Shown here piece after piece: positions 42,198 to 50,742 of a stretch of DNA of 64,000 bases. Source of the DNA: Paenibacillus sp. HGH0039. GTDB taxonomy: Bacteria; Bacillota; Bacilli; Paenibacillales; NBRC-103111. Location: positions 2,642,580 through 2,706,579 of the forward strand of contig NZ_KE150413.1 in the NCBI RefSeq assembly GCF_000411255.1. Reading direction: 5' to 3'. The position numbers and the translations under genes were made by a program. Under the pieces are notes generated by a model. The model saw nothing but the letters and a program-made list of their open reading frames with translations, did no database searches and was not told the origin of the DNA. Numbering within the stretch: the stretch's first letter is position 1; every line of letters begins with the position of its first letter.

Positions 42198-43118
42198 ATG
42201 GTCGGAATCAGTCATGTGCACTATGTGTTGGGCGATTACAAACCTTTGACGGAGATCCCGGAGATGGATACTTCCAAAGAAAATTTAGCCAAATTCCGGA
42301 TCAACGGGGTCCGTCAATACTGCGGGTCCGATAAGACCATGTACCAGCTCGCGCTGGAGACGGCCACGGCTACTCTGGAAAAAAGCGGATTGGATAGAAG
42401 TTCGGTCGGCGCCGTTTTCTTCGCTACCGGCAATCATCACTGCAAGGAGCTGCACGAAGAGGATTTCGCCGGGCGGCTTCTAGACGAGCTTGGACTGGGC
42501 AGCGCGTTTTTTTACGGGGTATTCATGCAGTACTGCGCAAGCGTTGCGGCAGCCCTTCAACTGGCGGGGCAGTTTGCGGAAGCGAACGGCACGAACGTCC
42601 TGCTCGTGAGCGCGGATAAAATCCTCGATTACGGACCTATCGTGCGCATCATCCCCGGCGTGATCGGCCTGCACAGCGATGGAGCCGTTTCCTGCATCGT
42701 GACGGGCCGGAATCCCCAGTTTACAATGACTCCTTTTCAAACGCTTCAGGATTCTTCTTCATGGCGGCTGATGTACGGCCAGGAGAAGAAAGGGCTGCAG
42801 GACAGTTTTCTTACGAATTCCCGTCTAGTCATCTCGCGGGTTCTCGAAGCGAACAACCTGCCGAAAGAGAGCATTCATCATGTGGTGACGAACAATTTTA
42901 ATTTCACGATTTCCAAAAACCTTTCGGTGTACTGGGAAATTCCGTACGAAAAATTTTTCAGCCTGAACATCCCGAGAACGGCTCACTGTCCGGCCGGAGA
43001 CGTGTTTATCAATCTTCTGGATATGAAGACGGCTGGAATTATTTCCAGGGGAGATTCCATCCTGACGTTCTTTCCGGCTCCCCATTCGTGGATGGGAACG
43101 CTATTGACTAAAAATTGA
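42198..43118 (+). CDS. KASIII-like (FabH-fold) enzyme with altered active site
   Basis: This 306-residue thiolase-fold protein keeps the nucleophile Cys113 (FMQYCASVAAALQLA). The FabH His position (PHQAN) reads TNNFN, with Asn232 in place of His. The usual GNTSSAS Asn motif is replaced by RTAHCPAGDVFINLL. It also has the family segments FRINGVRQYCGSDKTMYQLA and GAVFFATGN. Enzymes of this sort may condense or simply transfer acyl groups between carriers. Upstream in-frame codons (to 42087) lie inside the P450 gene, so ATG 42198 is taken as start. The aminotransferase gene follows after 13 bp. Confidence 0.85.
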   Translation: MVGISHVHYVLGDYKPLTEIPEMDTSKENLAKFRINGVRQYCGSDKTMYQLALETATATLEKSGLDRSSVGAVFFATGNHHCKELHEEDFAGRLLDELGLGSAFFYGVFMQYCASVAAALQLAGQFAEANGTNVLLVSADKILDYGPIVRIIPGVIGLHSDGAVSCIVTGRNPQFTMTPFQTLQDSSSWRLMYGQEKKGLQDSFLTNSRLVISRVLEANNLPKESIHHVVTNNFNFTISKNLSVYWEIPYEKFFSLNIPRTAHCPAGDVFINLLDMKTAGIISRGDSILTFFPAPHSWMGTLLTKN

Positions 43119-43131
43119 AGGAGCTGAGCCC

Positions 43132-44313
43132 ATGACGTTGAGCGTTTTTGATGAAAAGTCAATTTATGGTGCGGATTATTATCTGGCCGGTTCCAAGAAC
43201 GAATTTCTGATCCTGGAAGACCGCGAAGGAAGACGGAAGCATTATATCGACTGCATGAGCGCCTACGCATCGGTGAATTTCGGTCACTGCAACCCGGATA
43301 TCGCTCCGTTCCGCGAGCTGCGCTCGGATATTGCGGCCTGCTTTTACCCGAAAGAAGCGGAGCAGTATGCACAGTGGCTTCTCGGCAAGCTCAAGGCTCC
43401 CGGTTACGAGCTCCTGTTTCAAGTCGGCGGCAGTATGGCCGTATCTACGGCACTTTCCATCGGCCAACGCGTGAGAGAAGGCAAAATCGCCTACCTCAAA
43501 GGCTCCTTCCACGGACTGGGCCTTGATGCGCTTGCCGTTACGAGTGTGCACAAAAATTTTGCCTTGCAGCAAACGTCTCTGTTGGGCGAGCTTGAAAAGC
43601 ACTGCATCGAAATCGAGCCGGGGCAGACGGATATTCCGTGGGAGACGATTTCGACTTTTATTTATGAGCCGGTGCAGGGAGCCAACGGCTACATCCCCCT
43701 CCCGGCGAAGTGGCTAACCGATACGGCCGCCGAAGCCAGGCGGCATGGTGTGGTCGTCGTTTCCGATGAGATCCAGTGCGGCTTCTACCGTCATGGTCAC
43801 CTCAGCGTGTCCTGCCATCTCGGAATAGAAGCGGACATTTACTTGTTCAGCAAGTCGATGACTAACGGGCTGTATCCGTTCTCCGCCGTCGTATACCGGG
43901 GCTCGTTGAAGGAATCGATCCCGGGCTCGCTGTTTCTCGCGCATACGTTCCAGACTTCGTCGCTGGGCTGCTTCGCGGCCATGGCGGTCGCCGAATATAT
44001 CGACGCCAGCCGACCCGAAGAGCTGTGCGGCGAGATCGAGGCGCTGATCCGCGAGCATTTTCCTTTCGAGCTTCCGCTGCTGCGGGACGTCCATCTGACG
44101 GGTCCGACTCTTTCCTTTGAAGTCGAAGGGGTTTCCGGGAAGTCCATCGTCCAGCAGTGCCTCGAACGCGGAATTCTGATTTTCACGGGCGGCCCTGCCG
44201 GACAACGAATCCGTTTCGCCCCGCCTTTGACGATTGAGAAGACGAATCTGGTGTACGCCATCAAACAGCTTGCCGATGTGCTGACGCACGCAGGCGCGGT
44301 TCATACCCTATAA
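43132..44313 (+). CDS. Class III PLP-dependent aminotransferase
   Basis: This 393-residue fold-type I aminotransferase has HYIDCMSAYASVNFGHCNPD at the N-terminus, KGSFHGLGLDALAVT around the cofactor, the Asp of VVVSDEIQCGFYRHG and the Schiff-base Lys241 in LFSKSMTNGLYPF. Class III members act on acetylornithine, omega-amino acids, aldehydes or ketones. In this cluster it may aminate a keto intermediate from the ThDP enzyme; this is inference. AAGGAGCTGAG precedes the ATG. Confidence 0.92.
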   Translation: MTLSVFDEKSIYGADYYLAGSKNEFLILEDREGRRKHYIDCMSAYASVNFGHCNPDIAPFRELRSDIAACFYPKEAEQYAQWLLGKLKAPGYELLFQVGGSMAVSTALSIGQRVREGKIAYLKGSFHGLGLDALAVTSVHKNFALQQTSLLGELEKHCIEIEPGQTDIPWETISTFIYEPVQGANGYIPLPAKWLTDTAAEARRHGVVVVSDEIQCGFYRHGHLSVSCHLGIEADIYLFSKSMTNGLYPFSAVVYRGSLKESIPGSLFLAHTFQTSSLGCFAAMAVAEYIDASRPEELCGEIEALIREHFPFELPLLRDVHLTGPTLSFEVEGVSGKSIVQQCLERGILIFTGGPAGQRIRFAPPLTIEKTNLVYAIKQLADVLTHAGAVHTL

Positions 44314-44334
44314 CCCTGAAGGAGTGTGCTGAAC

Positions 44335-45021
44335 ATGATTACGGAAGAGAAGGGCATCGACTTATCTACGATCGAGCAGGTCAGACGCCAGTTTGCCAAC
44401 ATCGGCTGCGCTCAGCTTAACGATGCTTCCCAGAAGTATACCGTTCCGTTTCCGACGACATTTCAGAACCGGACGCGTCATCTTAAGCTGTGCGGGCCTG
44501 TGTATACGGTCAACACGGACAACGACATGCTGCCGGGTCTGGAGGCGCTCAGCAAGGCACCTCAGGGCAGCGTCCTGTTTTTGAACAATGTGAACGAACG
44601 TTCCGAAGCGCTCGCGGGAGATATTTACGTGCTGGAAGCGATCCGCCGGAAGCTGGGCGGTCTTGTCATCAACGGCGCCGTCCGGGATATCGACGATATC
44701 AACAAGCTGGACTTTCCCGTCTTCTCTACGGAAGTCACTTACGTATCGGCCAAAACGGCGGTTAAGCCTGCGACGAAAGTGCCGGACACGGTTCAGGCCG
44801 GGGATATCGTCATCGAGCCGCAGGACTGGATTTTCGGAGATAACGACGGGTTGCTGCTCATTAAGCGCAAATATTTAAACGCGGTTCTTCAGGGAGCCCT
44901 TTATGTCGAACAGAGGGAAGAAGAATTGAAGAAAGAGATTTTAAGCGGCAAAAGCATGGCATCCCTTACGGGGCTGGACGATTATCTTGCCGGCAAGGGA
45001 CCGCTGAAATTTGATGTCTAG
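44335..45021 (+). CDS. RraA-family protein (HMG/oxaloacetate aldolase-like)
   Basis: This 228-residue protein of the RraA/dimethylmenaquinone-methyltransferase-like family has IGCAQLNDASQKYTVP at the start, LAGDIYVLEAIRRKLGGLVI and NGAVRDIDDINKLDFPVF with the conserved Arg-Asp pair that binds metal and pyruvate enolate. Family members include 4-hydroxy-4-methyl-2-oxoglutarate aldolase and oxaloacetate decarboxylase as well as an RNase E inhibitor. In the cluster a carbon-carbon lyase or decarboxylase role is most likely. ATG 44335 has AAGGAG 10 bp upstream; GTG 44326 is too close. Confidence 0.85.
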   Translation: MITEEKGIDLSTIEQVRRQFANIGCAQLNDASQKYTVPFPTTFQNRTRHLKLCGPVYTVNTDNDMLPGLEALSKAPQGSVLFLNNVNERSEALAGDIYVLEAIRRKLGGLVINGAVRDIDDINKLDFPVFSTEVTYVSAKTAVKPATKVPDTVQAGDIVIEPQDWIFGDNDGLLLIKRKYLNAVLQGALYVEQREEELKKEILSGKSMASLTGLDDYLAGKGPLKFDV

Positions 45022-45083
45022 AGCGGGATTTCGCATCCGTCCGGTTATTCTTCCATTTCCGTTAGAAGAAGGGGAATAAAACG

Positions 45084-46844
45084 ATGTATATCAAGGAAAT
45101 TGTCGCGCTTTGGTTAAAACGGATGGGCATCCATACGGTCTTCGGAATCCCCGGAAGCTATGTGCTACCGATGATCGACGAAATTTCGCGCAAGGAAATC
45201 CGGTTTGTGCTTTCTCAGCACGAGTACGGTGCGGCGCTGATGGCGGACGGTTTTGCCAAAGCCGGCGCAACGCCCGCCTGCGTCATCACGACGACGGGGA
45301 TAGGAGCCACGAATGCGCTCAGCGGCATTGTGAACTCTTTCACAGATTCGCAGCCCGTTATACTTCTGACCGGTCAGGTTCCCATATCGACTTACGGGAA
45401 AGGCGCTCTCCAGGAGTGCGTCGGCGAGGGGCGCACGTTCGATCTGGAAGCTTTGATGTCCAACGTGACCAAGTATTCCAAACTGGTCGAGTCTGCGGAC
45501 CACCTGCTCGATACGTTGAAGGAAGCGGAGATGCACCTGTGGTCGGGACGCAAAGGGCCCGTACATATTTGCATACCGATTGATGTTCAGTTCACGGAAA
45601 TACATTTTGAAGGGTTTGAGCCGTTCGCCTTCCCGAAACCGACTGAAATCGTTGACGCGGCCGGAGAAGAAGTGAGCCGGCTCGGAAATCTGCTGAAAGA
45701 ATCGCAGAAGCCCTTGCTGCTGCTCGGAGCCGGTGCAAACTACAGCCACAACGAAGAAGTCGTCGAACAGATTGCCGACCTGGGAATTCCGGTAGCCACA
45801 ACGCTCAGAGGAAAGGGGATTCTCAGCGAGAATCATCCTCATGCGCTCGGCTGTACGGGGCTGCACGGGAAATCGGCCGCTAATTATTATTTGTACCGGG
45901 AAGCGGATCTCGTCATCGCGGTAGGCGTGTCCATGAGCGAGTTTACGACGCAGGGCTGGGATTCCATTTTCGATAAAGTTCCGCTGGTGCAGGTCGACAT
46001 CGACCCGAAGCAGATCGGCAAAAACTACAAGGTGCGCATAGGGATCGCCGCGGACTCGGAAACTTTCCTGCTTGCGTTGTATGACCTGCTGGAGGACGCT
46101 TCGTGGGAGAAAGCGACGGCGGCGCTGCGGCAGTCCAAGCACAAATTTGCCGATGCCGACCGCGAGAAGGATTTGTCTTACGTCTCCGCCGTCGAAGGCA
46201 AGCTGCATCCGGTGCAAGTCATCGAAACGCTCCAAAAACTGCTTCCGCTCGATAAAACGATCTGGGTAACGGACCCGGTCTCGTGGACCGAAACCCACTT
46301 GCTTTCGAAAGGCGCGGGCACGTATATCGAAGGCTTGAACGGGGCGGCTATCGGGTATGCACCTCCGGCCGCGATCGGAGCCAAATGCGCCAAACCCGAT
46401 TCGTATGTCGTCTCGATCTTCGGTGACGGCGGCTTCCGCCAGACGGCGATGGAGATGGCGACGGCCACGTCCCACGAAATACCGGTGCTCTGGCTCAACT
46501 TGAACAACGAGAAGTTCGAGTCCATCAACAACGCGCAGAAATCGTACTACAAAGGCAACGTGGTAGGAACGTCGTATAAGCCGATTGACTATGTGGCCTT
46601 TGGCGAGTCGATGCTGATCGATACGATCCGTGTGACAACGGTAGAGGAGCTTCAGGAGGCGGCGAAATCGTTTCTTCATGAAGAGCGGCCGCTGCTTCTC
46701 GACATCCAGATCGTGGGTTCGGTCGTATCCGCGCCTAAATTCAGACAGCTCGCCAGGTACAAAACGTGGAAGCTCACGACAAGCCGGAAGTCTTCCGAGG
46801 ATATGAAAGAAATCGTCAGTTATTTTCTGAAAAACCGGTATTAA
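45084..46844 (+). CDS. ThDP-dependent enzyme, acetolactate-synthase-like
   Basis: This 586-residue protein has the three-domain plan of acetohydroxyacid synthase and related decarboxylases. The catalytic Glu47 lies in SQHEYGAALMADGFAK. A central FAD/ADP-like domain follows (KPLLLLGAGANYSHNEEVVE). The ThDP-Mg motif starts at GDG447-449 (IFGDGGFRQTAMEM) and ends in NLNNEKFESI. The reaction is probably decarboxylation of a 2-oxo acid and ligation to another carbonyl. It differs from housekeeping AHAS in having no regulatory subunit gene nearby. A citramalate synthase two genes downstream could feed it 2-oxo acids. Confidence 0.9.
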   Translation: MYIKEIVALWLKRMGIHTVFGIPGSYVLPMIDEISRKEIRFVLSQHEYGAALMADGFAKAGATPACVITTTGIGATNALSGIVNSFTDSQPVILLTGQVPISTYGKGALQECVGEGRTFDLEALMSNVTKYSKLVESADHLLDTLKEAEMHLWSGRKGPVHICIPIDVQFTEIHFEGFEPFAFPKPTEIVDAAGEEVSRLGNLLKESQKPLLLLGAGANYSHNEEVVEQIADLGIPVATTLRGKGILSENHPHALGCTGLHGKSAANYYLYREADLVIAVGVSMSEFTTQGWDSIFDKVPLVQVDIDPKQIGKNYKVRIGIAADSETFLLALYDLLEDASWEKATAALRQSKHKFADADREKDLSYVSAVEGKLHPVQVIETLQKLLPLDKTIWVTDPVSWTETHLLSKGAGTYIEGLNGAAIGYAPPAAIGAKCAKPDSYVVSIFGDGGFRQTAMEMATATSHEIPVLWLNLNNEKFESINNAQKSYYKGNVVGTSYKPIDYVAFGESMLIDTIRVTTVEELQEAAKSFLHEERPLLLDIQIVGSVVSAPKFRQLARYKTWKLTTSRKSSEDMKEIVSYFLKNRY

Positions 46845-46875
46845 AAGCGGGGTACGTACGAAAGGAGACGCGCTT

Positions 46876-47694
46876 ATGAGCGGTGGAATAACGGAAAACA
46901 GAGCCAGACTGGACGGTTCCGCGGCCAGTGTGCGGAGCGTGTTCGACGCAAGGACGGTGGGATCCTCGCACCGGAGACTGGCTGAGCTTCTCGAGCCGGG
47001 ACAGTCGGTACTCGATGCCGGCTGCGGGACTGGAGCCATTACGAAAGGCATCGCGGAGGCGGTCGGTGAAGAAGGCCGTGTCGTCGGAATCGACAATAAC
47101 GAAGGACTGATCTCTTACGCCCGGGAAACCTTCGGCGGGCAGGCGCCGCTTGCCTTCGAAACGGCGGACATCCACTATTTGCCGTACAGGGGCGAATTCG
47201 ACATCGTGACGACGGCCCGCGTGCTTCAATGGCTGGCCGATCCCCGGCAGGCGCTCGGCCAGCTCATCGAAGCCGCGAAGCCGGGCGGCCGAGTGATCGT
47301 GCTGGACTATAATCACGACAAGATCAGCTGGCAGCCGGAGCCGCCCCTAAGCATGAAGGCCTTCTATGCGGCCTTTCTGAAATGGCGTTCCGATGCGGGA
47401 ATGCGCAACGGGATAGCCGACGAGCTTCCCGGCGTTTTCGCGGACCTGGGGCTCGTGGATATCCGGAGCAGCGAACAGCACGAAACCGTGACGCGTGAAG
47501 ACGGGAACTTCCTCCAGCAAGCCGGAATCTGGGCGGACGTTGCGGCAACCCGCGGTGTCCAGATGGTTGCGGACGGTTACTTGTCCGAGCAGGAACGGGC
47601 GGCCGCCGAAACCGAGTACCGGCAGTGGGTGCAGACGGAAGCGATCTCTCAGACGATGTATATGCTTGCCGTCGAGGGAGTTAAGCCGGAATAA
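46876..47694 (+). CDS. Class I SAM-dependent methyltransferase
   Basis: This 272-residue protein has motif I in VLDAGCGTGAITKGIAEAV (about 45-63), the acidic adenosine contact VVGIDNNEG, motif III FDIVTTARVLQWLADPRQA, and post-motif PGGRVIVLDYNHDKISWQPE. O-, N- and C-methyltransferases share this layout, so the acceptor cannot be named. AAAGGAGACG precedes the ATG. It sits between the ThDP enzyme and citramalate synthase genes. Confidence 0.9.
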   Translation: MSGGITENRARLDGSAASVRSVFDARTVGSSHRRLAELLEPGQSVLDAGCGTGAITKGIAEAVGEEGRVVGIDNNEGLISYARETFGGQAPLAFETADIHYLPYRGEFDIVTTARVLQWLADPRQALGQLIEAAKPGGRVIVLDYNHDKISWQPEPPLSMKAFYAAFLKWRSDAGMRNGIADELPGVFADLGLVDIRSSEQHETVTREDGNFLQQAGIWADVAATRGVQMVADGYLSEQERAAAETEYRQWVQTEAISQTMYMLAVEGVKPE

Positions 47695-47776
47695 TCCCAG
47701 CCGAAAACGGACCGGGGGCTGTCTGGCAGGCGGTCCCCGGCAGAGGTCGGCGGAGATTTTCAAGCGGGAGGGAGAT

Positions 47777-49399
47777 ATGGACAATCGGATTACGATCTTG
47801 GATACGACTTTGCGGGACGGCACGCAAGGAGAAGGCGTCAGCCTGACAGTCGAGGATAAGCTGAAAATCGCCAAACGGCTGGATATGCTGGGTATTTCTT
47901 TCATCGAAGGAGGCTGGCCCGGCAGCAATCACAAGGATGTGGAATTTTTTATCCGTGCCAGAGAGTTGAACCTGCAGCAGGCCAGAATTACGGCATTCGG
48001 CTCCACCAGGCGCAAGAACAGCTCGGCCGAGCGTGACGCGAACCTCCGGCAGCTGCTGGATATCGGGGTAGGCACGGCGGCGATTTTCGGTAAATCGTGG
48101 GATTTTCAGGTCCAAACGGCGATCCAGACGACGCTTTCCGAAAATTTGAAGATGATCGAGGACACGGTCCGGTTTCTTAAACGCAGCGGGATCGGTGTGA
48201 TCTACGATGCGGAGCATTTTTTCGACGGCTACAAGAGCAGTCGCGCTTACGCCATGTCGACCATTCGCAAAGCTTACGAAGCCGGGGCCGACTGGATCGT
48301 TCTCTGCGACACGAACGGGGGAACTCTTCCGCACGAAATCGCGGCGATAGTCGCTTCCGTGAAAGAACAATTGGACTGCCCGCTCGGCATTCATGCCCAT
48401 AACGATTGCGAGCTCGCCGTGGCGAATACGATTGCCGCCGTTATGGCGGGCGCCGCACAGGTGCAGGGAACGATCAACGGCTACGGCGAAAGATGCGGCA
48501 ACGCAAATCTCATCTCGGTTATTCCGAACCTCCAGCTCAAGCTGGGTCTGCCGGTTATAACCGCGGAGCAGCTTGCCGGACTTACAAGTACGGCGCGTTA
48601 CGTGAGCGAGATTGCGAACATGCATATGCCCGTCAATCAGCCTTTTGCCGGACATGCGGCCTTTGCTCACAAGGGCGGTGTCCATGTCTCGGCTATTTTG
48701 CGCGATTCGAGCACGTATGAGCACATAGCGCCCGGACTGGTGGGGAACAGGCAGCGGGTTCTGGTTTCCGAGCTCTCCGGCCAGAGCAACCTTGTTTTCA
48801 AGGCTCAGGAGCTCGGTCTGGAGCTGGAAGCGAACAACCCGAATACGAAGATCCTTATCGAACGTGTAAAGGAGCTTGAGCATCAGGGTTACCAGTTCGA
48901 CGGAGCCGACGCTTCCCTAGAGCTTCTAATCCGGAGTGTCCACGGGAATCTGGAAGAAATCCTAACCCTGGAGTCGTTTAAAATAACCGTCGTCAAATCC
49001 GTCGATCAGGCGATTTTGTCCGAAGCGGTTGTGAAGGTCAAGGTACACGGAGAGTCGGTATACAACGCCGCCGAAGGCAACGGGCCGATCAACGCGCTGG
49101 ATAACGCACTGCGCAAATGCCTGATGCAGCACTATCCGAGTCTTCAGACGATGCACCTGTCGGACTATAAGGTCCGCGTGCTCGACGATAAAGACGGTAC
49201 CGCCACGAAAGTCAGGGTTTTGATCGAATTCTCGGACCGTGAAGAGTCCTGGAGCACGGTCGGCGTCTCCGAAAACATTATCGAAGCCAGCTGGCAGGCT
49301 TTGTGCGACAGCATCCGCTATGCGCTGCTGGATGTCAAGCCTGCGCTGAACAAACGGGCCGAGGGAGTTAAAGAAGCCGTCGGTCTCGTTAATCACTGA
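47777..49399 (+). CDS. cimA: Citramalate synthase
   Basis: This 540-residue enzyme of the HMGL/LeuA superfamily looks like the citramalate synthase subgroup: ILDTTLRDGTQGEGVSLTVE at the start, FIEGGWPGSNHKDVEFF, then metal ligands in GIHAHNDCELAVANT and GYGERCGNANL, and HKGGVHVSAI. The C-terminal LeuA allosteric dimer domain is present (about 410-525). It condenses pyruvate with acetyl-CoA to (R)-citramalate, the first step to 2-oxobutyrate. Its place inside the biosynthetic run, with no leuB/leuC/leuD, suggests dedicated precursor supply or a changed substrate. ATG 47777 follows GGGAGGGAG; upstream in-frame codons overlap the methyltransferase gene. Confidence 0.9.
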   Translation: MDNRITILDTTLRDGTQGEGVSLTVEDKLKIAKRLDMLGISFIEGGWPGSNHKDVEFFIRARELNLQQARITAFGSTRRKNSSAERDANLRQLLDIGVGTAAIFGKSWDFQVQTAIQTTLSENLKMIEDTVRFLKRSGIGVIYDAEHFFDGYKSSRAYAMSTIRKAYEAGADWIVLCDTNGGTLPHEIAAIVASVKEQLDCPLGIHAHNDCELAVANTIAAVMAGAAQVQGTINGYGERCGNANLISVIPNLQLKLGLPVITAEQLAGLTSTARYVSEIANMHMPVNQPFAGHAAFAHKGGVHVSAILRDSSTYEHIAPGLVGNRQRVLVSELSGQSNLVFKAQELGLELEANNPNTKILIERVKELEHQGYQFDGADASLELLIRSVHGNLEEILTLESFKITVVKSVDQAILSEAVVKVKVHGESVYNAAEGNGPINALDNALRKCLMQHYPSLQTMHLSDYKVRVLDDKDGTATKVRVLIEFSDREESWSTVGVSENIIEASWQALCDSIRYALLDVKPALNKRAEGVKEAVGLVNH

Positions 49400-49434
49400 C
49401 ATACTAGTCAAACGGATAGAGAGAGGTGAGCACC

Positions 49435-50691
49435 ATGTCTACGAAACAACCCAAAGAAGGGGAAGCGGCTCATGCTTCCGGTGCCGGGATTCAAGGACCC
49501 GAACGGACCCGGATGCCGCTGGCCGTTTATTTCCTGGCTGTGAGTATTTTCATTATTTGTACCGCCGAGCTTCTGCCGATGGGGCTGCTGCCGCAGATTG
49601 CCCGGGATTTTAACATGAATGTGTCGAGCGCGGGACTGCTTATTACGGTTTACGCACTCGGCGTCGCGATCGGCGGCCCCCTGATTACGGCCGCGACGGG
49701 AAGAGTCGAGAAGAAGAAGCTGTTGATCGCACTACTTCTACTGTTCGTTGCCGGATCGTTGATCAGCGCGGTTACGACCAACTATTATCTGCTGATGGTC
49801 GGCCGGCTGTTCTGCTCGTTTTCCCACGGGACGCTTGTCGGCGTGGCCATCGTGGTGGTCCAGCGGCTTGCGCCACCGGGAAAAGAAGGCAGCGCCATTT
49901 CCTATTTAACCGTCGGTTTGACGGTAGCCACCATATTGGGCGTTCCGGTAGGAACCTTTATCGGCAACAGCTACGGCTGGCGGATGTCCTTCTATGCCTT
50001 AACGGTTGCGGCGGCGATTTGCGTCGTCGGAATGGCATGGCTCGTCCCTACGATCAAGTCCGGCAAAGCCGTCGGGATGGCTAAGCAAACCCGTGAAATT
50101 TTCCGTGCCAAACCCCTTGTCGCCTTGATGACGACGGTTTTCAGCTCCGGAGGCTTGTTTGCCGGGTATACGTATATCGCGCCTTACCTTGAAGAAATTA
50201 CAGGCTTCACCCCGACGGCGGTTTCTCCCATTATGCTCGCGTTCGGGATCGGTTCCGCCATCGGCAACATCGCCAGCGGAAAGCTGGCCGATAAGGGCCT
50301 GATGAAAACATTACTCGGTTCGCTGGCAGCCATGATCATTACGATGACGGCCTTCGCCCTGCTCGGACAGGTGCCTATCCTGGCGGTGATTTTCTCCTTC
50401 CTCTGGGGACTTACCGGTTTCGCTATCGTAACACCGCTGAATATGCTTGTCCTGCGGAAAGCCGGAGACGCTGCGGATCTGGCGGCTTCTCTCAATATTT
50501 CCGCCTTTAATGTAGGCAGTGCCATCGGAGCCGCAGTGGGCGGAGTTGCCATCAATACCGCGCTCGGACTCCGGGGAGCACCATTGTCCGGCGTAGCCAT
50601 CGGTTTGATCGGCGTCCTGTTCGCCGTTACGCTGATGTGGATGGACCGCAATTCAGCCTATCGGCAGACCGTAACCAAAAGCAGCACCTGA
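49435..50691 (+). CDS. MFS exporter of the biosynthetic cluster (DHA1)
   Basis: This 418-residue, 12-TM transporter has a hydrophilic N-terminal tail of about 35 residues. Helix 1 reads PLAVYFLAVSIFIICTAELL, followed by a motif A variant (TGRVEKKKLLIALLL) and motif C (ATILGVPVGTFIGNSYGWRM). It resembles arabinose-efflux/drug DHA1 proteins. ATG 49435 is preferred because GAGAGG lies 9 bp upstream; GTG 49426 is an alternative. The probable role is export of, and self-protection against, the cluster product. Confidence 0.9.
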   Translation: MSTKQPKEGEAAHASGAGIQGPERTRMPLAVYFLAVSIFIICTAELLPMGLLPQIARDFNMNVSSAGLLITVYALGVAIGGPLITAATGRVEKKKLLIALLLLFVAGSLISAVTTNYYLLMVGRLFCSFSHGTLVGVAIVVVQRLAPPGKEGSAISYLTVGLTVATILGVPVGTFIGNSYGWRMSFYALTVAAAICVVGMAWLVPTIKSGKAVGMAKQTREIFRAKPLVALMTTVFSSGGLFAGYTYIAPYLEEITGFTPTAVSPIMLAFGIGSAIGNIASGKLADKGLMKTLLGSLAAMIITMTAFALLGQVPILAVIFSFLWGLTGFAIVTPLNMLVLRKAGDAADLAASLNISAFNVGSAIGAAVGGVAINTALGLRGAPLSGVAIGLIGVLFAVTLMWMDRNSAYRQTVTKSST

Positions 50692-50742
50692 ACGAACGGT
50701 GGATCAGTTGGGGACTTTTAGACGGGAAGGAAGTGTGGCGGA

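Noticed and set aside
45165-47096. 643-codon open frame on the minus strand
   Set aside because: It lies antisense to the ThDP enzyme gene and is Arg/His-rich without any recognisable domain. It is a shadow of the high-GC coding frame.
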